From contig CAIWXX010000156.1 of NCBI GenBank assembly GCA_903916735.1, positions 1 to 33,525 on the forward strand: 33,525 bases of DNA, read 5' to 3'. This document shows positions 1-7,864 of this stretch, one piece after another. The notes beneath the pieces are model-generated. The model was not told where the DNA came from. It saw only the letters and a program-made list of their open reading frames with translations, and made no database searches. The position numbers and the translations under genes were made by a program. Source of the stretch: an uncultured Acidobacteriota bacterium. Its GTDB lineage: Bacteria; Acidobacteriota; CAIWXX01. Each line of letters begins with the position of its first letter. Position 1 is the first letter of the stretch.

Positions 1-67
1 CATCACATGGACGATCGCCCGTCGTGTTAATCGGCGGTCTCCCTCAACATCTAAAAAGGATGGCATC

Positions 68-1192
68 ATGACAAAAGCTCGGTACTTCCTTTTCCTCGTC
101 ATTACAACCATGGCGGGGCTGACGCCGCTTGCGGCTGAACATGAATTCAAGATCGACCCTCAGACAAGCCTCAACCTAAACCTCGCCTTTCGCGGCTACT
201 TCATGGACGACCAACGCATCCAGTGGAGCGGGCTGGAAGTAACTTTCGGTTCTGAGGCCGCGGTGGGAACCGGGCTCGAAAGAGACTTGGGCTGGGGGAA
301 AGTGGGTGCCGAGGGCCTGTTCTTCCTGAACCAGCCATGGGGGAAAAATGTTCTGCGAGATGCCTTCCGGCAGCGATATGCGGCCAACTTCGATGTTGAT
401 ACATTCGAGATTTCAGAGCTCAATGTGCACTTTCAGAAAGGCCCCTTCACCTTGGCCATGGGCAAAAAGGAAACCCCCTTCGGGCGTATGTATTTCCCGC
501 ATTCCCTCAATAATCTTGGATTCGATGCGCCGTTTATTCGCAGCGAAGCCATCCTGTGGCGCGAAACCGGCTTGTTTGTCACATTCCAGAAGGAGTTTCT
601 GACGATCGACATTGCAATGACCACCGGCGAGGAGGACAAGGACACTAATTCCAGTGTCGCTCCAGTGGGGCGGATCGGAGTCGGCGGGAAGAACTGGGCG
701 GCCGGATTCTCAGCCAAGAAACACGATGGTTTCGGTTCCGAAAATCAAAAAACGTTCAAGAATCATTATGGAGTCGATTTCATGGTTCGTGTCGGCAAGC
801 TGCAACTCTCCGGAGAAGCCATCCATGATGAATATGGTCTGAAGCACGATTACAATCCCGATGATATCTTCTGGCCTCGCAGCCTCTATCATCGGGATAT
901 TTTCTTCAAAGTAGAAGAGCCGATCACAGGCGTTGGTGGATACCTGAACCTGAATTACGCCGCTTCCCATTGGTCCGTCAATGCCAATTACGGTGAGTAC
1001 AAACCCGAGAAAATCGGCAATCCGCTGCATGACACGCGGATCCGCCGCGGCATCTTTTCGCTCACCAGCGAGCCTATCCCCGACGTGCGCGTGACCGTGC
1101 TCGGCCTCTTTGAAAATGACCGGCCACAGGAATCATGGATGGAGGGCTCAAAAGGAAAGGCCGTGTTGCTGGTCGTCCAGTATTCTCTCTAG
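68..1192 (+). CDS. Putative outer-membrane beta-barrel (porin-like) protein
   Basis: The 374-residue product starts with a clear Sec signal peptide: a basic Met-Thr-Lys-Ala-Arg, a hydrophobic core, and likely cleavage after the Ala-Ala near residue 23. The rest has no hydrophobic helices. It shows alternating amphipathic segments, many aromatic residues and repeated Gly/Asn turns, as expected for a barrel. A segment with Lys-Lys-Glu-Thr-Pro-Phe-Gly near residue 135 resembles the inner-wall region of phosphate-selective or DcaP-type porins, but I cannot assign the family firmly. The C-terminus ends Gln-Tyr-Ser-Leu rather than in Phe. The start is supported by an AAAAAGGA stretch about 8 bases upstream. 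It is followed by a 244-bp gap and looks monocistronic. A solute channel is the most likely role, but the substrate cannot be read from the sequence. Confidence 0.7.
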   Translation: MTKARYFLFLVITTMAGLTPLAAEHEFKIDPQTSLNLNLAFRGYFMDDQRIQWSGLEVTFGSEAAVGTGLERDLGWGKVGAEGLFFLNQPWGKNVLRDAFRQRYAANFDVDTFEISELNVHFQKGPFTLAMGKKETPFGRMYFPHSLNNLGFDAPFIRSEAILWRETGLFVTFQKEFLTIDIAMTTGEEDKDTNSSVAPVGRIGVGGKNWAAGFSAKKHDGFGSENQKTFKNHYGVDFMVRVGKLQLSGEAIHDEYGLKHDYNPDDIFWPRSLYHRDIFFKVEEPITGVGGYLNLNYAASHWSVNANYGEYKPEKIGNPLHDTRIRRGIFSLTSEPIPDVRVTVLGLFENDRPQESWMEGSKGKAVLLVVQYSL

Positions 1193-1436
1193 TGCCGACT
1201 CATTGAGCGGTTAAGCTCGCACCGTGCAGCCCATCATCCGGATCTCCACAATGGCACGATATTTCTCTGAATGTGACACAGCAGATGCGAATCGAACAGC
1301 CACGATAGGTCGTTGCTTTTGCATCCACTCTGCCGGATCACTATTATCTCGGACGATCGCGAGATGAACTCTGATGTTTCTTTATGACCGAAGCAAACGC
1401 ACTCTGTAGATATGTTCAGCATATGAGGGAATAATC
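1193..1436. other. Intergenic region upstream of the aminotransferase cassette
   Basis: No convincing gene is seen in these 244 bases. A small GAGC/GCTC hairpin lies just after the porin stop but lacks a T-run, so it is not called a terminator. The end carries the GAGGGA ribosome binding site (1425-1430) for the next gene. Confidence 0.5.
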
Positions 1437-2555
1437 GTGAAAGAGCCCGATGACAAAGCGATGCTCAATGTGTTCGGCGCATGGACCGGGCAGGAAGAAC
1501 TCGATGAGATATCACCAAGCGTCCACTCCAGCTGGCTCGGCCTTGGCCCGAAAGTCGCTCAATTTGAAGCTGCTTTCTCGGCGCGACTCGATCTGCCCGG
1601 GCTCTGCCTTCTGGACAGCGGTTCCAACGCCTTGTTCCTGGCGATCAAGCTGCTGGATCTTCCACCACATTCGGAAGTCATCGTCCCATCATTGACCTGG
1701 GTCGCATGCGCTCACGCCGTACTCCTCGCCGGGCACCGACCGGTTTTCGCCGATGTCGATCTGGCGACTCAAAATATTACGGCGGAGATCGCGGCGAGAG
1801 CCTTCAACAGGAACACGAAGGCCATCATGGTCGTACACTACGCAGGCAAACCCGTCGATATGAAATCATTTCCCGATTTTCATGTTCCTCTGATTGAAGA
1901 CGCCGCTCACGCCGTCGATTCCAAAATCGACGGGTCATTCTGCGGCTCTTTCGGAGACGTCGCTATCTATAGCTTCGATGCGATCAAGAATATCGCAATG
2001 CCCGAAGGCGGAGGCTTGACGGCGAAGGACCCGGCTTTGATCGAAAGAGCCCGATCTTTACGCTATTGCGGGATTTCCAAATCCGGCCATCGAGCCGATG
2101 CCGGTCAACGCTGGTGGGAACACAGCATTCAGGCGGTGATGCCGAAAATGCTGCCGAATGATATTAACGCAGGCATCGGGTTGGCTCAACTCCGGAAACT
2201 CGATGCTCACCAGACCCGGCGCCGAGTAATCTGGCGGATTTACCAGGAAGAATTCTCCCGGCTCGCATGGCTGACAACCCCACAGGAAGCCGGCCCGAAC
2301 GAGCAACACTCCTACTTCACATATTTAATCCGTCTGGAACGCCGTGATGCACTCGCCGGATTTCTACGGGACAAAGGTATCTACACGACTTTTCGCTACT
2401 ACCCGCTTCATATGAATCCAATCTACCAATCGCAACATCTCACTCTCCCCAATTGCGAGCAACTCAACCGCGAAGGACTGAACCTGCCTCTGCATCCTCG
2501 TCTGTCGGACAGCGATATTGATCGGGTCATCCAGGGCATTCGGGATTTCCAATGA
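1437..2555 (+). CDS. DegT/DnrJ/EryC1/StrS-family PLP-dependent aminotransferase
   Basis: The 372-residue protein is a fold-type I sugar aminotransferase of the DegT/AHBA-synthase group, of normal family length. The substrate-pocket Gly-Pro-x-Val-x-x-Phe-Glu motif lies near residues 37-44 and the Ser-Gly-Ser-Asn-Ala phosphate-binding stretch at 61-65. Asp155 in Ile-Glu-Asp-Ala-Ala-His contacts the cofactor ring, and the Schiff-base lysine is Lys184 in Ser-Phe-Asp-Ala-Ile-Lys, followed by Pro-Glu-Gly-Gly. Members usually transaminate keto-sugar nucleotides or related carbonyl intermediates in the cytoplasm. The start is GTG, set by GAGGGA 6 bases upstream. The stop overlaps the next start as ATGA, indicating translational coupling with the ATP-grasp gene. 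The usual His in the Ser-Phe-His motif is Asp here. The exact substrate is unknown. Confidence 0.88.
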   Translation: MKEPDDKAMLNVFGAWTGQEELDEISPSVHSSWLGLGPKVAQFEAAFSARLDLPGLCLLDSGSNALFLAIKLLDLPPHSEVIVPSLTWVACAHAVLLAGHRPVFADVDLATQNITAEIAARAFNRNTKAIMVVHYAGKPVDMKSFPDFHVPLIEDAAHAVDSKIDGSFCGSFGDVAIYSFDAIKNIAMPEGGGLTAKDPALIERARSLRYCGISKSGHRADAGQRWWEHSIQAVMPKMLPNDINAGIGLAQLRKLDAHQTRRRVIWRIYQEEFSRLAWLTTPQEAGPNEQHSYFTYLIRLERRDALAGFLRDKGIYTTFRYYPLHMNPIYQSQHLTLPNCEQLNREGLNLPLHPRLSDSDIDRVIQGIRDFQ

Positions 2556-3730
2556 ACGTCATTCTGATCGCAGGCGGTCCATGGCAGGCGTTCTTGTTGA
2601 GGTATCTCAAAACGCGAGGCTATTGTGTTCATGTTGTCAACCCGGTCCGATCTGATACGACGGCCGCCGCCGACGGCTTCATTCAGGAAGACGTGCGGGA
2701 CATTGAAAAAATTCAGCCCCTGATTGAGAAGCTCCATCCGCTGTTCGTGACATCCGATCAGTCCGATACGGCTATTTTTTCGGTTGCGCTTCTTTCCCAA
2801 AAATTGGGCTTGCCGGGAAACCCCCCTGATGCCATCCGTCGATTCGTGGACAAAGGTTGTATGTACGACTACGCCGCTTCAATCGGCCTGCCTCTTCCGC
2901 CGTATGCAATAGGGACGGGGCTGGAAGATGTGCGAGCCTTTGCCGGCAAGGTCGGACTGCCGATTATTGTCAAGCCGGTGGATGCGACCGGAACACGGGG
3001 CTTTGCCATCATTGATGACATCGATGCAGCAGAACCAGCTCTTCGGACATCCCTCGCCTATACAAGATCCGGCCGCTTCATCACGCAGAAATATGTACGC
3101 GCCAATGTGGAAATCACGCTGGAAGGGTTCTGTTCGGGCAGCGAGCACCGAACACTGACGGGTTCCAGCAAGACTCACTTCAGCCCGGGCATTGCATCGT
3201 CTCTGCTCTACCCCTTTTCACGGGAAGAGATGTTGGATCAGATCATTTCCTGGAATGACACCTTCGTGAATAACTCGGGGATGAAATTTGGACTGACCCA
3301 CGCCGAATATATGATTGATACAAAATCCGGCACGTTCTGGCTCACCGAGATTGCCGCTCGTGGAGCCGGTTGCGCCATCTCATCCGAAATCGTGCCGTGG
3401 GTGTCAGGCGTCGATGTCTACGATCTTCTCTGCAGGAGCTTGACCGGAGATTCCATCGACCTCAACTCCTTGTGTGTCAGAAATGATCGCTGTGCAATAG
3501 CACAGTTCTATGACCGCACAACAATGGCTGGCATCACTAAAGGAAAAATCGAAATGATCAGGGCTGTCGATGGCGTTCACGACTTTTTTCTCGATTTCCG
3601 TCGACACGATTACCTCCCCTCTGAGCCGGGCAACAGAAACAGCCGCCATTCGCTCGCCATCGTGCGGACAAAGACACTTCAAGAACTGGAAGAGGCTTTG
3701 CGGAATATCAAAAGCATCTTGAGTCGTTGA
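2552..3730 (+). CDS. ATP-grasp domain ligase (carbamoyl-phosphate-synthase-like fold)
   Basis: The 392-residue protein has an N-terminal Rossmann-like pre-ATP-grasp domain (Met-Asn-Val-Ile-Leu-Ile-Ala-Gly-Gly, residues 1-9) and an ATP-grasp core from about residue 100. Visible core features are the ATP-contacting Lys141 in Ile-Val-Lys-Pro, a Gly-Thr-Arg-Gly loop at 147-150, and metal-binding acidic positions Glu252 (His-Ala-Glu-Tyr) and Glu266 (Leu-Thr-Glu-Ile-Ala-Ala-Arg). Such enzymes activate a carboxylate as an acyl-phosphate and join it to an amine or similar nucleophile. Genes of this type next to sugar aminotransferases and glycosyltransferases often build amide- or amino-acid-decorated glycans, but that role is inferred here. 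The start overlaps the aminotransferase stop (ATGA), and the stop overlaps the TTG start of the glycosyltransferase. Confidence 0.85.
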   Translation: MNVILIAGGPWQAFLLRYLKTRGYCVHVVNPVRSDTTAAADGFIQEDVRDIEKIQPLIEKLHPLFVTSDQSDTAIFSVALLSQKLGLPGNPPDAIRRFVDKGCMYDYAASIGLPLPPYAIGTGLEDVRAFAGKVGLPIIVKPVDATGTRGFAIIDDIDAAEPALRTSLAYTRSGRFITQKYVRANVEITLEGFCSGSEHRTLTGSSKTHFSPGIASSLLYPFSREEMLDQIISWNDTFVNNSGMKFGLTHAEYMIDTKSGTFWLTEIAARGAGCAISSEIVPWVSGVDVYDLLCRSLTGDSIDLNSLCVRNDRCAIAQFYDRTTMAGITKGKIEMIRAVDGVHDFFLDFRRHDYLPSEPGNRNSRHSLAIVRTKTLQELEEALRNIKSILSR

Positions 3731-4794
3731 CGGTGACGCAAGCAATTTCCCCGGATGAGGGCGGACTTCCGAAAGTTTGTATTGTGATGCTTGCGTACAA
3801 CCAGGAGCGATATATCCCGGAGGCGGTCGACAGCATCCTCATGCAGCAGACGAACTTTCAGTTTGACATTGTCATCAGCGATGATCACTCAACCGACAAG
3901 ACCTATGAAATAGCGGCGAATTATGCCGAGAGACATCCGGAAAAAATTCGACTTGTGAGAACCGACCACAACATCGGTATGATGAAAAATTTGCGGCAGG
4001 CTGTTCGAGTGTGTACGAGCGAGTACATTGCGTTCCTCGAAGCCGACGATTTCTGGACGAATCCTCAAAAATTGCAAAAGCTGGCAGATGCTCTGGATTT
4101 TCACATCACATGGAGTGCGTGCTTTCATTCAGTCACACGGCGGCATGAGGATGGAGAGAGCGAGGAGGACGTGATACCACACATCAACCCCGCTGAACCT
4201 CTTTCCGTATGCGACATGATCAGATCCAATTCGATAGCTACTTGCGGCCTGATGTACCGACGCGCTCTGCTGCCTGACCTGCCTGAGTGGTTTGAACATA
4301 TCGCCATTGCTGATTGGCCCATGCTGATTCTTTTGGCCGAGCGAGGTGCAATCGGCTTTGTGAATGAGCTCATGGCCGTCATGCGAGTTCACAAGGGTAG
4401 CTCGTGGTCGCTCAAGAGTCTGTGGTATCGCAGCCTTCACACCGTCATGATGCTCCAGGCAGTGGATCAACATCTGGATTACAGGCGCCATTCGCTCATC
4501 GTCGGCAGCATCGCCCGGTTGATCCAATCTGCTGCTGTGAATGGTGAGCGCCATGGAAAATCGTATCGTGAGGCCAGGAAATTCTTCATGCAAATTCTTC
4601 GGCTTTCACCCTCAAAAGGCGGCATGCCTTTTTTACGGCGAACGTTATTGGTTGGCCTTATGTATGTCCCGAGATTTTTTTCTGTTCTGTGCTCCAAGGT
4701 TTTTCGCGCACTCTGTGAATTGCATCCGCCTGCTCACGACCGCTTTATTGCGGCGCTGACAAATCTATGCACAAAATGGCAAAAGTTGGGATAG
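3727..4794 (+). CDS. Family 2 glycosyltransferase
   Basis: The 355-residue protein has a GT-A fold N-terminal domain: the opening beta strand Val-Cys-Ile-Val-Met-Leu-Ala-Tyr-Asn, the nucleotide-binding Ser-Asp-Asp-His-Ser-Thr-Asp at 51-57 (Asp52, Asp53), and the metal-binding Glu-Ala-Asp-Asp at 105-108. This is the classic GT2 arrangement. The C-terminal hydrophobic/basic stretch near residues 300-335 may be a membrane-associating segment. The TTG start at 3727 overlaps the preceding stop. A GTG at 3733 is an alternative, and I prefer TTG only because of the coupling. It probably transfers a sugar onto a lipid or glycan acceptor at the inner face of the membrane. It is the last gene of the cassette and converges on the MoeB-like gene. 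Confidence 0.85.
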   Translation: MTVTQAISPDEGGLPKVCIVMLAYNQERYIPEAVDSILMQQTNFQFDIVISDDHSTDKTYEIAANYAERHPEKIRLVRTDHNIGMMKNLRQAVRVCTSEYIAFLEADDFWTNPQKLQKLADALDFHITWSACFHSVTRRHEDGESEEDVIPHINPAEPLSVCDMIRSNSIATCGLMYRRALLPDLPEWFEHIAIADWPMLILLAERGAIGFVNELMAVMRVHKGSSWSLKSLWYRSLHTVMMLQAVDQHLDYRRHSLIVGSIARLIQSAAVNGERHGKSYREARKFFMQILRLSPSKGGMPFLRRTLLVGLMYVPRFFSVLCSKVFRALCELHPPAHDRFIAALTNLCTKWQKLG

Positions 4795-4992
4795 GGCAGA
4801 ATCGTGAATTTCTCTCAAGAAGCCAGGAATAAAGGAATTCAGGAATGACTTATGAACCCACCGCCGGTTGAAATAAAAATCCTTTCCTGCTTTCTTCTCT
4901 TCCTGTATTCCTGAGAGGTTCGGGAGAGATGGTTGTCGAAGCCGGCTTGTTTGGATGCACCGATGCCGCTTTAGGAGCTAAAGTAGTAAATT
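4795..4992. other. Convergent intergenic region with imperfect long dyad
   Basis: This region separates two convergent genes. It has a purine-rich stretch (CTCTCAAGAAGCCAGGAA near 4811) and a partially complementary pyrimidine-rich stretch ending in TTCCTGAGAGG (about 4905-4920). Together they could form a long imperfect hairpin serving as a shared terminator. There is no clean T-run, so it is not called as a terminator. Confidence 0.3.
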
Positions 4993-5730
4993 CTATTTCG
5001 CCCGAGCCTTTGCGCCACAAACTTGGCACGTCGGATTCTTTTCGAAACAAAGGACATCAAAACTCATAGTGTCCGACTGGAAAATCAGGAGCTGCCCGGC
5101 GAGGGGTGTCTCGCCAGTCATGAGATACCTGATGGTCATCGCCGCTTCCAGCGATCCGATGACACCCGGCACAGCACCGAAAACCGGGATCTTGCGCGTC
5201 GTGGGGGTTGTTTCCCGCACAAGGCAAGCAAGGCACGGTGTTGCAGGCGGGTAAAAAAAACTCGCTTGGCCATGCCATTCATCGACGGCCCCATATATGT
5301 AAGGAATATGCATTCTTGAAGCGATGCTGTTCAGAAGGAATCGCCCCGGCTGATTATCGAATCCATCGACAATCACATCGCAACCAGCGGCGATCCGTGA
5401 TGCTGAACCCTCAGTCAGCCGCTCCACCAACGCCTCGATTTTTATTTCTGGATTCAATGCCGCCAGTCGTTCACATGCAAGTATCGACTTTGGCTTCCCG
5501 ATGTCATCAGTGCGAAAAAGGATCTGGCGATTCAGGTTCGATAGATCGACAGAGTCATCATCGAGGAGGCGCAGCGTTCCGACGCCGGCTGCGGCAAGAT
5601 ACTGCGCAATCACTCCACCTAATCCGCCTGTGCCGGCAACCAAAACTGTCGAACATTTCAGCTTTTCCTGATCCCAATCCGTCACGATGAGCTGGCGCTG
5701 GTATCTGAATCGCTCGGATTCTGAAAGCAT
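4993..5730 (-). CDS. MoeB/ThiF/HesA-family sulfur-carrier adenylyltransferase
   Basis: The 245-residue E1-like enzyme adenylates the C-terminal Gly-Gly of a ubiquitin-like sulfur carrier. Visible motifs are the nucleotide loop Gly-Thr-Gly-Gly-Leu-Gly (33-38), the acidic Asp57-Asp59 at the end of strand 2, Asn-Leu-Asn-Arg-Gln (65-69) with the catalytic Arg68, Lys81, and Asp-Gly-Phe-Asp-Asn (122-126). Two CxxC pairs, Cys166/Cys169 and Cys235/Cys238, form the structural zinc site as in MoeB. There is no C-terminal rhodanese domain, so this is the short bacterial form. It starts 9 bases after the MoaD-like stop and is surely co-transcribed with it, which makes that carrier the likely substrate. 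Molybdopterin synthesis fits best because MobB is adjacent, but thiamine or another thiolation pathway cannot be excluded. Confidence 0.88.
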   Translation of the reverse strand: MLSESERFRYQRQLIVTDWDQEKLKCSTVLVAGTGGLGGVIAQYLAAAGVGTLRLLDDDSVDLSNLNRQILFRTDDIGKPKSILACERLAALNPEIKIEALVERLTEGSASRIAAGCDVIVDGFDNQPGRFLLNSIASRMHIPYIYGAVDEWHGQASFFYPPATPCLACLVRETTPTTRKIPVFGAVPGVIGSLEAAMTIRYLMTGETPLAGQLLIFQSDTMSFDVLCFEKNPTCQVCGAKARAK

Positions 5731-5739
5731 GATCGTGCC

Positions 5740-5979
5740 TCAACCACCAATGGCCGGCGGTTGGAGAGTCAACATCTGTCCAGCCGTCGGCTTGTACGAC
5801 AAGTTCTTAATTTGATCATCCACGAAGATAAAAGCCACTTCAGAGGGATCGATGTCGAGTGTCCTGAGTATCTCTTTGACGGTCTCCCCTTCTGCAACCT
5901 CAACGCGCCGGGTGTCATAATCGACATCCGGCTGGAGCAGACGACGGAGCTTCCATCCCGCTTTTATATAAATTTCCAT
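5740..5979 (-). CDS. MoaD/ThiS-family ubiquitin-like sulfur carrier
   Basis: This small beta-grasp protein has 79 residues from the chosen start. It ends Pro-Pro-Ala-Ile-Gly-Gly, the diglycine that MoeB adenylates and that becomes a thiocarboxylate. The Val-Glu-Val-Ala-Glu-Gly-Glu-Thr-Val segment is the typical strand-turn before the first helix of this fold. A longer frame begins at 6000. I chose the internal ATG at 5979 because a GAGAGGCGGG ribosome site lies just upstream and a good promoter (-10 at 6003-6008) would start transcription too close to 6000 for the longer form. As the sulfur donor for the dithiolene of molybdopterin it would act with a MoaE, which is not in this window. Confidence 0.8.
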   Translation of the reverse strand: MEIYIKAGWKLRRLLQPDVDYDTRRVEVAEGETVKEILRTLDIDPSEVAFIFVDDQIKNLSYKPTAGQMLTLQPPAIGG

Positions 5980-6002
5980 TGTCCCGCCTCTCGGCGCCAT
6001 TC

Positions 6003-6032
6003 AAAATATGCCCTGAATCCACCGGATGTCAA
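6003..6032 (-). promoter_or_regulatory. Sigma-70-type promoter for the MoaD-MoeB pair
   Basis: On the minus strand a perfect TTGACA (plus 6027-6032) is followed after 18 bases by TATTTT (plus 6003-6008). Predicted transcription would start near 5996 and give a short leader of roughly 17 bases before the chosen MoaD-like ATG. Confidence 0.55.
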
Positions 6033-6255
6033 ACATCAAGGTTCTTGCAAAGCTGAAGGTGGTCGTGGACGAATCAAGCCGAGTTTGTCGACGTCCACAT
6101 TGACGTCTGCGATCGCACCGCAATTTAATCGCTTCCGGAAATTGTCGGCTATGAGTTTTTCACATTGTGCTTCGTAAAATCAGCGCATTATTGTCGGCTT
6201 TGACGCGGCCTTGGATGCGCGGCATGAAGCTCCTGAGAATTCTTCGACCTCGTTA

Positions 6256-6264
6256 TGCTATAAA
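6256..6264 (+). promoter_or_regulatory. Possible extended -10 promoter for mobB
   Basis: TGC-TATAAA fits an extended -10 element about 50 bases upstream of the MobB start. The -35 region is poor. The 6033-6255 stretch between the divergent promoters shows nothing else that I can support. Confidence 0.35.
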
Positions 6265-6313
6265 AGAGCTGCGAGGGTAAGACCATGAACGCGCGCATGA
6301 AGGAGCATCTCAT

Positions 6314-6979
6314 ATGATTCCCATTGTTTCCATTGTCGGAAAGTCAGACAGCGGCAAAACCACGCTCATCGAGAAACTGGTTCCGGAGCTAGCAGGCCGC
6401 GGATACAAAATAGCCACGGTGAAGCACGATGTCCATGGATTCGACGTGGATCATAAAGGGAAAGACAGCTGGCGGCACAAGCAGTCGGGTGCACATACGG
6501 TGATCATCTCATCGCCGAAGAAACTGGCTTTGATACGCGATGTGGATAAAGATCATAATTTGGAACAGGTACGCGACAAATTCATCCAAGATGTGGACAT
6601 CATCATTTCGGAAGGTTACAAGAGTGATATTCAGCCAAAGATCGAAATTTTTCGCAAGGAGAAGCACACGGATCTCCTCTGCACCAAAGAAGACAACCTT
6701 GTCGCCATCATCTCCAATCAGGCGTTTGACATCGGCGTTCCCTGCATCGACCTGGAAGATATCAAAAGCTTGGCCGATTTTATCGAGACCAGGTTTCTAA
6801 AATCCAGGCAGGAACGACTCGTGACCCTCAAAGTCGACGGGCAGAATATCTCGCTGACTCCGTTCATCACGGGGCTCATCTACAATACCATCAAAGGCAT
6901 GATCAATTCTCTCCGGGGTACTCAATCGGCGACTCGTATCGACATCCGCCTCGAAAAAGGAAATGATCCTGTCCGCTGA
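6314..6979 (+). CDS. mobB: Molybdopterin-guanine dinucleotide biosynthesis adaptor MobB
   Basis: The 221-residue P-loop GTPase has Walker A Gly-Lys-Ser-Asp-Ser-Gly-Lys-Thr at residues 9-16. The diagnostic MobB segment Thr-Val-Lys-His-Asp follows near residue 36, and Ser-Glu-Gly-Tyr-Lys lies near residue 97. MobB assists MobA in attaching GMP to molybdopterin in the cytoplasm. The last 55 or so residues form an extra small domain (Val-Thr-Leu-Lys-Val-Asp-Gly onward) that I associate with MobB proteins of anaerobes. The start is supported by AAGGAG about 8 bases upstream. It is divergent from the MoaD-MoeB pair, which makes a compact molybdenum-cofactor locus, although moaA, moaC, moaE and mobA are absent here. 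Confidence 0.9.
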   Translation: MIPIVSIVGKSDSGKTTLIEKLVPELAGRGYKIATVKHDVHGFDVDHKGKDSWRHKQSGAHTVIISSPKKLALIRDVDKDHNLEQVRDKFIQDVDIIISEGYKSDIQPKIEIFRKEKHTDLLCTKEDNLVAIISNQAFDIGVPCIDLEDIKSLADFIETRFLKSRQERLVTLKVDGQNISLTPFITGLIYNTIKGMINSLRGTQSATRIDIRLEKGNDPVR

Positions 6980-7050
6980 AACAAGATCTGGTTTGCCAAT
7001 TTACTACAGTAGTAGTAAAAAATGTATTCTAAAAAACTCGGCTCCGCATG

Positions 7051-7464
7051 TCATGCATTAGGCCAGAGGAACTCGATGGGAACCTCCACCTGTTCGCTGA
7101 GACTCTTGACCACCGGGCAGCTGGCCGCCGTGAGCTCCAGTTTATGCTGTTGTTCCTTCGTCAGACCGGCCGGCATCATCAATCGGATGGTGACCCGGCC
7201 GAGACGCCGCAAAGGTTGCGCGGCCATCTCCTTTTCCACATGAATGCACATTCCCGTCAAGTCGATTCCGTCTCGCTCCGCCACAATTCCCATGACTGTG
7301 GCCACGCACGAACCCAGTGCTGCGGCGACTAGATCGGTCGGCGAAAAGAATTCACCCTTTCCGTGATTATCAGTGGGCGCGTCGGTGATGATGCTCTGAC
7401 CGCTTGGTCCATGGACGGCTTTGCACCGCAATCCACCCAGGTACGAGATGTCGATTGGTACCAT
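7051..7464 (-). CDS. OsmC/Ohr-family protein
   Basis: The 137-residue protein has the two family cysteines: Cys53 in Ala-Leu-Gly-Ser-Cys and Cys116 in Ala-Ala-Ser-Cys-Pro-Val. In characterised OsmC/Ohr proteins these reduce organic hydroperoxides through a disulfide cycle. Length and the order of strands and helices fit the YhfA-like OsmC branch. A longer frame runs to 7557, but a GGAGAGG ribosome site lies 3-5 bases before the ATG at 7464, and the extra residues are basic and unlike the family. A 210-bp MITE-like element begins 87 bases upstream, so the promoter may be in or altered by that element. The gene converges on mobB. The substrate is not known; peroxide detoxification is inferred. 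Confidence 0.85.
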   Translation of the reverse strand: MVPIDISYLGGLRCKAVHGPSGQSIITDAPTDNHGKGEFFSPTDLVAAALGSCVATVMGIVAERDGIDLTGMCIHVEKEMAAQPLRRLGRVTIRLMMPAGLTKEQQHKLELTAASCPVVKSLSEQVEVPIEFLWPNA

Positions 7465-7550
7465 ATTCCTCTCCATCCGTATGAATCGCCGGCCTCTCTT
7501 TCGCCGCCGGCACACTTGTATTGTATCGATGAATTCCACAACCGGCAACT

Positions 7551-7774
7551 TCCTCACCCTTATCCGCGAGTAAGCAAACGCCTATTGCGACAAAATGGCT
7601 TCGGAGCTTCTACGGCACGGCTCGCGAGGATGCCGAGCCCCACCCTCCGCATATCAAGCATTCCCCTGATCGATGGTTTGGGAGGGCGATGCTCCTGCCG
7701 AGCCGTCATGCCGGGTCTATCGAGACTATCTGATGGCTTGCCGCCATTCCTTATTCGCGGATTTCGGTCCTCAC
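7551..7774 (+). mobile_element. MITE-like element, copy A, with 7-bp target duplication
   Basis: The element spans about 7558-7767 (210 bp). It is flanked on both sides by TCCTCAC (7551-7557 and 7768-7774), which looks like a target-site duplication. Its ends are imperfect inverted repeats: the left end CCTTATCCGCGAGTAAG and the right end read in reverse, CCGAAATCCGCGAATAAG, share the core ATCCGCGA-N-TAAG. It has no transposase frame and would need one supplied in trans. A second copy lies at 32467-32670 in the same orientation. It sits between the DUF202 gene and the OsmC gene, both on the minus strand. Confidence 0.7.
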
Positions 7775-7864
7775 ATCTCGCCGGCTCTCTCTCATATCCA
7801 GCAGTCCAGAGAAACTCATTTATCGGCCGGAATCCGACGGCGGTGTGCGAGGGGCGCCGACCTG

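Noticed and set aside
1-67. Possible C-terminus of an upstream gene ending at TAA (28-30).
   Set aside because: Only nine codons are visible, so coding cannot be judged.
7001-7018. Hairpin TTACTAC-AGTA-GTAGTAA between mobB and the OsmC gene as a terminator.
   Set aside because: The stem is short and AT-rich, and it is followed by A residues on the plus strand and by no T-run on the minus strand.
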